From Bacteroidota bacterium (GTDB lineage Bacteria > Bacteroidota > Ignavibacteria > Ignavibacteriales > Ignavibacteriaceae), in contig JADFGB010000106.1 of assembly GCA_022567875.1 (NCBI GenBank), forward strand, positions 1 through 5,328: a DNA stretch of 5,328 nt, in the 5' to 3' direction. The notes below the pieces were generated by a model, which did no database searches, was not told the DNA's origin, and saw nothing but the letters and a program-made list of their open reading frames with translations. Below, in pieces: positions 1-5,328 of this stretch. Every line of letters begins with the position of its first letter. Position 1 is the stretch's first letter. A program made the position numbers and the translations under genes.

Positions 1-2
1 TA

Positions 3-389
3 TGGCTCCTAGTTCCTTCATTAAAATTATCCAAAAAAAACATTCCCCTTTTTTTAACAAAACACGTAGGCTCTTACATTATAAAAAAAGATAATCTTCA
101 CAAAATTATTTATCGCAGAGTTACAAAAGTATTTGCAATCAGTAAAGTGATTAGCGAAAATCTTATTGAAACCTGTCCTTTAGATGAAAGCAAAGTTACT
201 CTACTTCATAACGGAATTGATGTTGAGAAATTTAAAACTAATATTGAATTAATAAAAAGTGGAAGATTAAAACAGGAAGTTTCTGAAGATGAAATTCTAA
301 TTGGAATGATGGGAAGATTCAGCCCTGGCAAAGGTCACGAAGAATTCTTACAAACAGCTAAAGAGTTAATAAGAAACACGATAATTTAA
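3..389 (+). pseudogene. GT4 glycosyltransferase, N-terminal part (5' partial, ends at a frameshift)
   Basis: The open frame runs in from the window edge, so the true start codon is upstream; the GTG at 147 is an internal valine, because GT4-like sequence continues before it (LTKHVGSY, then YRRVTKVFAISKVISENL). The visible 128 residues cover the end of the acceptor-side Rossmann domain, the hallmark linker HNGID (residues 69-73 of the fragment), and the start of the donor-binding domain with GRFSPGKGH, whose Arg (315-317) and Lys (330-332) match the nucleotide-sugar phosphate-contacting pair of the family. The frame stops at TAA 387-389 just after AKELI, but homologous sequence continues in another frame from about 371. 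The family transfers a sugar from an NDP-sugar to a glycan or lipid acceptor in the cytoplasm or at the inner membrane. Observed residues in both parts total about 280, against roughly 360-380 for typical GT4 enzymes, so about 80-100 N-terminal residues are probably off the edge. Family assignment is firm; donor and acceptor are unknown. Confidence 0.85.
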
Positions 390-835
390 AATTTATAATT
401 ATCGGCGAAGCAAGCCGGGGTGAAGATAAATATGCCAAAAAGATTAAAAATTTAGCAATAACAAACAATATAAAAAATATAATCTTCACCGGATATTTAA
501 GCGATGTAAGGGAGACACTTTCCGCAATGGATATTTTTATTTTTCCATCTCACGCAGAAGCATTCGGACTTGCACTTGCAGAGGCAATGGCAATGGAACT
601 TCCTACTGTGTGTTCAGATTCCGATGGTGTACTTGATATTGCTGTTGACGGTGAAACATCTTTTCTTTTCGAGAATAAAAATGCGGGTGATTTAACAAAG
701 AAAATGGAGTTGTTGATAAGCTCAAAAGAAAAAAGAATATCTTTCGGTAAAAACGGTAGAGAAAGAATTGTAAATAATTTTAATTTAGAAACACAAACCG
801 ATAAAGTAATCGAAATATATGACTCTTATAAATAA
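371..835 (+). pseudogene. GT4 glycosyltransferase, C-terminal part (continues the previous gene in the -1 frame)
   Basis: This is the second half of the same GT4 enzyme. Reading from 371 gives KKHDNLKFIIIGEASRGED, the beta-strand that follows the helix ending in AKELI in GT4 donor domains, then FTGYLSDVRETLSAMDIF, and then the family signature PSHAEAFGLALAEAMAM. That signature carries the E-x7-E pair (Glu codons 557-559 and 581-583) that binds the donor sugar. The tail, with FGKNGRERIVNNFN and a final helix, is typical of the GT4 C-terminus, so nothing is missing here. The first in-frame ATG is at 527, inside the donor domain, so a product started there would lack half the Rossmann fold and could hardly be active. 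One added base near 370 (giving L-I-K-K-H-D) would restore a single reading frame. It is therefore either a young pseudogene or a sequencing or assembly error. Its stop overlaps the next gene's start by 17 bases, as in an operon. Confidence 0.85.
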
Positions 836-2795
836 AAGAAACTGTAAAATAATTTTATCAATTAATTTTTTATGTTTATTTTTTTTTTCATCCTTTGTAT
901 CCGGGCAAACAAAAGATTCTGTTAAGACTTATAAACTACGCGAAATATCAATTGAAGCGGATAAAGAATTAAAGGCAAAAATTGTAATTGATATAGATGC
1001 AAAGGAATTGGAGGACTCCGATGCTTTAAATTTAAGTGATGTGGGCAGACTAATTCCGTCTGTTAAAGTTCAAACAAATTCGAGAGGTGAAACTCTTTAC
1101 TATATCCGGGGCGGAGGTGAAAGACAAATTACACTGCTGTTTGACGGTGTTCCGTTGAACACACCGTGGGATAACAGAATTGATTTAAGCCTTATTCCTA
1201 CCGATGTAATTGAATCAATTAATATTACAAAAGGAATTCCTTCTACAACCTATGGAGCAAATGCAATTTCAGGTGTTGTGGAAATAAATTCATTATCTAT
1301 TAATGATAAAACGCCGGTTAAAAAATTATCTTTTAAAGTCGGGGAAAACAACAGTCAAAGTTACTCCGGATTAATTTCAGGTAATCTAAAAACAATTTCT
1401 TTTTTAGCTGCGGCACAATATAGCCAAAGAGACGGATTCTCACTGCCAAGTTCATATAAAAGCACTTCTAATGTTAGAACAAACAGTTTTAACAAATCAA
1501 TAAATTTTTTTGGAAAAATTGGGTATTACAAAAATCCGAAGTTAAAATTAAATTTAACCTTTGCATATAACGATGCAGAAAAAGGAGTGCCACCGGAGGA
1601 AAATGTAATAAAGCCGAGATATTGGCAGTATCCGTTATGGAAAAGATTTGTGGTGAATTTAAGCGGTGAGCTTTACCCTGTAAAAGAAAATACTTCAAAA
1701 ATTGTTTTTTCTTTTTCGGGCACCTCTCTTAAATCACAAATAAATCAATTTAAAGATATAAGCTATTCTTCAATAGACGATATAGAGAAAGGCAAAGACG
1801 TAACATTTAACGGGAGAATTGTGTATTCGTCATTGATTAACGAAAATGCTTTGTTAAAACTTTCACTAATCGGATACACAACAACACACACGGAAAACAT
1901 CTTAAGCCAAAATTACAAGGAAAATATTTACAGACAAAATGTGCTAAGCTCAAACGGTGAACTGGAATATTTTTTAGATAAAACAACATTGGTACTTGGA
2001 CTTGCATACGATATTTCCTCCACACCAAGAACCGGCGACAAACCTGCAAAAGATGATATTACAGATTACGGAATAAATTTCGGCTTGGTTCATTCTTTTA
2101 ATGATCTACAATCGTTTCATTTTTCAATCGGGAGGAAGGTAAGATTTCCTACATTGAGAGAAACTTTTTCCGGTGCATTGGGCAGATTTATTCCCAATCC
2201 CTCATTAAGAGCCGAAACAGCAGTTACAATTGAAGGAGGTTTCAGATCATTATTTGTGGGTGGGGATTTTGATGTGTCATTATTTTATACAAGTTTAACG
2301 GACGGAATTGTAAGGACAACATTACCCGGAAGGCAATTTAAAAGAATTAATAAAGACCAAATAAGAACATACGGAATTGAAACAGTAACAAGATATAAAT
2401 TCAGTCAAAAGTTTAGATCTTCATTAAAATTCACACTTCTAAATTCTAAAGCAAAAAATACTGCCGGTGAATTTGCCGATACTTTGGAATACAAACCCCG
2501 GGTAATTTCATCTCTTGATATTTCATATTTCCCAATCGAACAATTTCAAACGAATTTAGAATTTATCTATTCCGGTATTCAATTCGGTCTAAAAGAGGGG
2601 TCATTGTTTTTCCAAAGACTGCCTGATTATTTAACCATGAATATAAGAGCAGCCTATAACTTTAAAATTGACAATAATTACAAAGTAGAAATTTACTCCC
2701 GGGTTAATAATCTTTTTGATAAGCTGTATTTTTCTCAATGGGGTTTACCCGAAAGCGGGCTGGAAATTTGGGGCGGTATTAAAATGAAATTTTAA
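819..2795 (+). CDS. TonB-dependent outer-membrane receptor
   Basis: A 658-residue outer-membrane importer that would use TonB-ExbBD energy to bring a bound ligand into the periplasm. Residues 1-29 form a Sec signal peptide: Lys/Arg at 6-10, a hydrophobic core rich in Leu/Phe, and likely cleavage at VSG/Q. The mature N-terminus has a possible TonB-box-like strand (REISIEA, 41-47). The plug spans about 50-160, with YIRGGGERQ (95-103), FDGVPLN (108-114) and [12 protein letters not shown] (145-156). The barrel spans about 165-658, with VRFPTLRE (441-448), NPSLRAE (460-466), NNLFDKLY (630-637) and a terminal Phe as expected for BAM recognition. There is no N-terminal carboxypeptidase-like domain and no adjacent SusD gene. 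Size and layout therefore fit the vitamin/siderophore/metal-type receptors better than SusC, though the ligand cannot be read from sequence. ATG 819 is the only start that keeps the signal peptide, and no Shine-Dalgarno is visible. It overlaps the GT4 stop by 17 bases and is followed after 1 base by the GT2 gene. Confidence 0.93.
   Translation: MTLINKRNCKIILSINFLCLFFFSSFVSGQTKDSVKTYKLREISIEADKELKAKIVIDIDAKELEDSDALNLSDVGRLIPSVKVQTNSRGETLYYIRGGGERQITLLFDGVPLNTPWDNRIDLSLIPTDVIESINITKGIPSTTYGANAISGVVEINSLSINDKTPVKKLSFKVGENNSQSYSGLISGNLKTISFLAAAQYSQRDGFSLPSSYKSTSNVRTNSFNKSINFFGKIGYYKNPKLKLNLTFAYNDAEKGVPPEENVIKPRYWQYPLWKRFVVNLSGELYPVKENTSKIVFSFSGTSLKSQINQFKDISYSSIDDIEKGKDVTFNGRIVYSSLINENALLKLSLIGYTTTHTENILSQNYKENIYRQNVLSSNGELEYFLDKTTLVLGLAYDISSTPRTGDKPAKDDITDYGINFGLVHSFNDLQSFHFSIGRKVRFPTLRETFSGALGRFIPNPSLRAETAVTIEGGFRSLFVGGDFDVSLFYTSLTDGIVRTTLPGRQFKRINKDQIRTYGIETVTRYKFSQKFRSSLKFTLLNSKAKNTAGEFADTLEYKPRVISSLDISYFPIEQFQTNLEFIYSGIQFGLKEGSLFFQRLPDYLTMNIRAAYNFKIDNNYKVEIYSRVNNLFDKLYFSQWGLPESGLEIWGGIKMKF
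879..888 (+). repeat. 10-base T homopolymer in the receptor's signal-peptide codons
   Basis: Ten consecutive T residues encode Phe21-Phe22-Phe23 and the first base of Ser24 of the TonB-dependent receptor. It is the longest single-base run I see in the window (others reach 7-8). A one-base slip here would frameshift the receptor before its plug domain, so the tract could act as an on/off switch. It may equally be ordinary AT-rich composition. Confidence 0.9.
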
Positions 2796-2796
2796 T

Positions 2797-4263
2797 ATGA
2801 AAAATTTAATAACAGTATTTTTACCTTTTTCCGATGATAGAATAAACGAATTTAATTTTAAACAATTAGGCTCTTCCAAATTAGTTGAAAAAATTTATTT
2901 TTTAAACGATAAAAACAAAAACATTAACATCGAAAATGTACTTAATACAGACTCTCTTTTCAGCACATCAACTTTGAATAAAATTCTTCAAAAAACTAAG
3001 ACCGAACATTTAATATTTATTACAGAAGAAGGGAAATTTACCCTGCAAGATAATTCACTTTTAAAATATATTGATATTTCTAAAAAGTATAACTCGGCAA
3101 TAACATATTCAAACTATTATTTAAGAAAGGGAAATGCTTTAATAAAGCAACCCGTAATTGATCATCAACTTGGAAGCGTGAGGGATGATTTTAATTTCGG
3201 ACCGCTTTTGTTTTTCAACAAAAAATGTTTTAAAGAAAAACAAAACTCAACTAAAACAGACTGTATCTGGATGGGTTTGTATGCATTGCGATTGTCAATT
3301 TCAGAAGAAAAACCGGTAGTAAAAATTTCTGAATATCTTTATTCTTTTGAAGAAAGAAAAAAACAAACAGATGAAGAAAAACATTTTGATTATTTAGATA
3401 GCAGTAATGCAGAGAAACAAAAGGAAGCAGAAAGTGTTTTTGCTGATTATTTAAAAAATATCGGAGCGTATATTTATCCAAAATTTGAAGACATTTGTTT
3501 TTCAGAAGATGATTATGAATTTGAAGCATCAATAATTATTCCCGTTAAAAACCGAGTGAATACAATAAAAGATTCGGTTAATTCAGCACTAAAACAAAAA
3601 ACAAAAAATAAGTTTAACATAATTATAGTTGATAATCATTCCACTGACGGTACCACACAAATAATAAAAGAAATTGCAAATGAAGATGATAGAGTTATTC
3701 ATATTATTCCGAAGAGAGTAGACCTTGGAATCGGTGGTTGTTGGAACGAAGCTTTAAAAGATAAAAGCTGCGGAATGTTTGCTGTACAGTTGGATAGCGA
3801 TGATATTTATAAAGACGAAAACACTCTTCAAAAAATTATTGATAAATTCCATAATGAAAAATGCGGAATGGTTATAGGCTCATATCAGTTAACAGATTTT
3901 GACTTTAATGAAATTCCACCGGGAATAATAAGTCACAATGAATGGACAGATACAAACGGTCATAATAATGCTTTGCGTGTAAACGGATTTGGTGCACCCC
4001 GCGCATTTTACACTCCTTTGTTGAGAGAAATCAATTTTCCCGATGTAAGCTACGGAGAGGACTATGCGGTTTGCCTCGCCGTTTCAAGAAAGCATAAAGT
4101 CGGTAGAATATATGAACCTATTTATGTTTGCAGAAGATGGGAGGGAAATTCAGATGCAGAACTTACGATAGACAAAAAAAATAAATATGATTTTTATAAA
4201 GATACTTTACGAACAGAAGAAATTAATAAAAGAATAGAAATGAATAAAAATGTTCTCAAATGA
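2797..4263 (+). CDS. Tandem-domain glycosyltransferase: degenerate GT-A-like domain plus GT2 domain
   Basis: 488 residues, no signal peptide or membrane segment, so probably cytoplasmic. The C-terminal half (about 240-488) is a canonical GT2 domain: [13 protein letters not shown] (245-257), [10 protein letters not shown] ending at 286, the metal and nucleotide site LDSDD (332-336, a D-x-D), GEDY (420-423) as the likely catalytic-base region, and RRWEGNSD (446-453) near the end. The N-terminal half (1-200) has the spacing of another GT-A fold: ITVFLPFSD (5-13), VEKIYFLND (30-38), [10 protein letters not shown] (70-79) and [14 protein letters not shown] (127-140). The strand that should end in D-x-D reads I-T-E-E instead, so this domain may be inactive or regulatory. 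The linker (about 200-240) is charged and helical. GT2 enzymes transfer sugars from NDP-sugars; donor and acceptor are not readable here. It starts 1 base after the receptor's stop, and its own stop sits in an ATGA overlap with the DUF4922 gene, which implies translational coupling. GT2 call firm; the N-terminal domain call is inference. Confidence 0.9.
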   Translation: MKNLITVFLPFSDDRINEFNFKQLGSSKLVEKIYFLNDKNKNINIENVLNTDSLFSTSTLNKILQKTKTEHLIFITEEGKFTLQDNSLLKYIDISKKYNSAITYSNYYLRKGNALIKQPVIDHQLGSVRDDFNFGPLLFFNKKCFKEKQNSTKTDCIWMGLYALRLSISEEKPVVKISEYLYSFEERKKQTDEEKHFDYLDSSNAEKQKEAESVFADYLKNIGAYIYPKFEDICFSEDDYEFEASIIIPVKNRVNTIKDSVNSALKQKTKNKFNIIIVDNHSTDGTTQIIKEIANEDDRVIHIIPKRVDLGIGGCWNEALKDKSCGMFAVQLDSDDIYKDENTLQKIIDKFHNEKCGMVIGSYQLTDFDFNEIPPGIISHNEWTDTNGHNNALRVNGFGAPRAFYTPLLREINFPDVSYGEDYAVCLAVSRKHKVGRIYEPIYVCRRWEGNSDAELTIDKKNKYDFYKDTLRTEEINKRIEMNKNVLK

Positions 4264-5291
4264 AGCATCATAATTTAAATTTCGAAAAAGATGTTGTATT
4301 TACTTCACCTGATGTGGATGATTTAATAAAGCAAAAAAATTATTCAGATGCTCTTGTAATACTTTTAAGAAATCAGAAACTTGACTGGGATTTATTAAGC
4401 AAGGGGTTTGATTCTCTGCAATACATTAAAACTAAAACTTTTCAATTTGAAGGATTTAATATTGATGTTCAATTTAATCCTGGGAGAATAAAATCAACAA
4501 CTGCGGATGTATCTAAATCAGCTATTGATAACAGGGAGTGTTTCTTGTGTTTTGAAAATATTCCGCAAGAACAGAAAGGCATAAATTATAAAGATGAATA
4601 TTTAATACTTTGCAACCCTTACCCGATATTTTTTGAACATTTTACAATTGTTTTCAGGAAACATTTCCCACAAAGAATAAGTGAGTCCTTTCATACTTTT
4701 TTAAAACTCAGCAAAAGATTGGGTAAATATTATTCTGTTTTATACAACGGTCCGCAATGCGGAGCTTCCGCACCCGATCATCTTCATTTTCAAGCCGTTA
4801 ATAAAAACAGTTTGAAAATATTAAATCAAATGAATTTTCTTATAGAGGAATATGCTGAAAAAATAATTGACCAAAGAAAGAAAGTTGTGTTTGGAATAAA
4901 CGACTGGTTAAGGAAAATAATTCTGATCAAATCGAAGGACGAAAGATTTATAACCAATGTATTTGAAACATTGTATTCTTCGTTTCAAAAATCTACAATC
5001 CTGCAAAATGAACCGATGATAAATATGATATCATTATTCGACGAAAAAGACGGCTGGCAGATTTATATTTTTCCAAGAAAAGCTCACCGACCAAAATGCT
5101 TTTATGAAAAAGGAGAAAAAAAGCTGATGATAAGTCCGGCTGTTATAGATTTTTCGGGTACGCTTATCCTGCCGAGAGAAAAAGATTTTGAAAAAATAAA
5201 TAAAAATGATATCCGGAATATATTTAACGATGTAGTTGTGGGAAAAGAGTTGTTTGATTATTTAAAGTCGCATATTAGAAAAACAATTTAA
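4260..5291 (+). CDS. DUF4922-type HIT/GalT-like protein (putative nucleotidyltransferase or NDP-sugar phosphorylase)
   Basis: 343 residues, soluble and apparently cytoplasmic. After a helical N-terminus (1-60), the core reads like a branch-III HIT protein: ECFLC (93-97) as a CxxC that could bind zinc, [17 protein letters not shown] (119-135), and the active-site segment [13 protein letters not shown] with His174-x-His176-x-Gln178. HLHFQA is shared, as far as I recall, with plant/animal GDP-hexose phosphorylases (VTC2/GDPGP1 type). In that superfamily the second His carries the NMP covalently, so His176 is the predicted nucleophile. The C-terminal half keeps IFPRKAHRP (270-278) and [10 protein letters not shown] (291-300) followed by LPREKDFE, which I recognise as DUF4922 family signatures. 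The expected chemistry is phosphorolysis of an NDP-sugar or NMP transfer to a sugar phosphate, by family analogy only. Its ATG lies in the GT2 stop (ATGA), so the two proteins are probably made together and may share a nucleotide sugar. Family call fairly sure; reaction and substrate unknown. Confidence 0.82.
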   Translation: MKHHNLNFEKDVVFTSPDVDDLIKQKNYSDALVILLRNQKLDWDLLSKGFDSLQYIKTKTFQFEGFNIDVQFNPGRIKSTTADVSKSAIDNRECFLCFENIPQEQKGINYKDEYLILCNPYPIFFEHFTIVFRKHFPQRISESFHTFLKLSKRLGKYYSVLYNGPQCGASAPDHLHFQAVNKNSLKILNQMNFLIEEYAEKIIDQRKKVVFGINDWLRKIILIKSKDERFITNVFETLYSSFQKSTILQNEPMINMISLFDEKDGWQIYIFPRKAHRPKCFYEKGEKKLMISPAVIDFSGTLILPREKDFEKINKNDIRNIFNDVVVGKELFDYLKSHIRKTI

Positions 5292-5328
5292 TTCTTGCTC
5301 ATCAAATCATTGATGAACCTTAAGCCTT
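5288..5328 (-). CDS. Possible C-terminal tail of a convergent gene (partial)
   Basis: Read on the - strand from the window edge, one frame gives [12 protein letters not shown] followed by TAA (5288-5290). This looks like a plausible protein C-terminus, and its stop would interlock with the stop of the forward DUF4922 gene (5289-5291). Only 12 codons are visible, so the frame could be open by chance. An alternative is a forward gene starting at ATG 5313 (MNLKP). No family can be named. Confidence 0.25.
   Translation of the reverse strand, partial: GLRFINDLMSKN
5299..5316. repeat. Perfect 7-bp inverted repeat with 4-base loop
   Basis: TCATCAA (5299-5305) and TTGATGA (5310-5316) flank the loop ATCA, 8 bases after the last forward stop. 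The stem has only two G-C pairs and no T-tract follows on either strand, so it is weak as an intrinsic terminator. It may be a chance palindrome or lie in the codons of a convergent gene. Confidence 0.45.

Noticed and set aside
147..389. Independent small gene starting at GTG 147
   Set aside because: The same frame is open back to the window edge and encodes GT4-like residues before 147, so GTG is an internal Val codon of a truncated gene.
366..389. Programmed -1 frameshifting in the GT4 gene
   Set aside because: The overlap of the two frames has no X-XXY-YYZ slippery heptamer in the zero frame (it reads A-AGA-AAC there) and no obvious downstream stem; GT4 enzymes are not known to use recoding.
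836..900. Promoter in the AT-rich stretch before the receptor's plug codons
   Set aside because: The T-rich bases are signal-peptide codons, and random AT-rich sequence here gives many promoter-like matches; no paired elements with convincing spacing stand out.
1489..1698. Reverse-strand reading frame within the receptor gene
   Set aside because: It lies wholly inside the well-supported receptor barrel, and its protein is low-complexity with no recognisable motif; a shadow of the forward codons.
1837..2049. Reverse-strand reading frame within the receptor gene
   Set aside because: Cys/Phe/Arg-rich nonsense-like protein antisense to barrel strands; no independent evidence of coding.
819..2795. 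SusC-type polysaccharide receptor
   Set aside because: No N-terminal carboxypeptidase-like domain, only 658 residues where SusC proteins are near 1000, and the next gene is a glycosyltransferase, not SusD.
3251..3532. Reverse-strand reading frame antisense to the GT2 linker
   Set aside because: It is opposite Lys/Glu-rich codons, which give long Phe/Leu runs on the other strand; no family features.
5292..5328. Intrinsic terminator after the DUF4922 gene
   Set aside because: The 7-bp stem is AT-rich and is not followed by a T-tract in either direction.

Overview
This is an AT-rich, gene-dense stretch in which every long gene reads on the + strand. It looks like a chromosome of the Bacteroidota/Ignavibacteriota/Chlorobiota assemblage. 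The basis is the style of the proteins (Lys/Asn/Ile-rich), the absence of clear Shine-Dalgarno sequences before the starts, a TonB-dependent receptor, and a DUF4922-type protein, a family I associate mainly with that group. The assignment below phylum level is inference only.

Layout: (1) Bases 1-835 hold a family-4 glycosyltransferase (GT4). It enters from outside the window and is split into two overlapping frames by an apparent one-base deletion near 369-374. (2) Bases 819-2795 encode a 658-residue TonB-dependent outer-membrane receptor with signal peptide, plug and barrel, and no SusD partner in view. (3) Bases 2797-4263 encode a 488-residue protein with a canonical GT2 domain in its C-terminal half and a second, degenerate GT-A-like domain in its N-terminal half. 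(4) Bases 4260-5291 encode a 343-residue DUF4922-type member of the HIT/GalT-like nucleotidyl-transfer superfamily, with an HxHxQ motif like that of GDP-L-galactose phosphorylases. (5) The last 37 bases hold a short inverted repeat and possibly the C-terminal tail of a convergent gene on the - strand.

The four forward genes are packed like one operon: a 17-bp overlap, a 1-bp gap and a 4-bp ATGA overlap. No promoter or terminator can be supported inside it, so the transcription start presumably lies upstream of the window. The gene set (two glycosyltransferases, a nucleotide-sugar-type phosphorylase/nucleotidyltransferase and an outer-membrane importer) suggests that the operon makes or recycles a surface glycan or glycoconjugate. 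The least explained part is the tight coupling of the tandem-domain glycosyltransferase to the DUF4922 protein. No substrate can be named from sequence alone. No RNA genes, CRISPR arrays, insertion sequences or attachment sites were seen.
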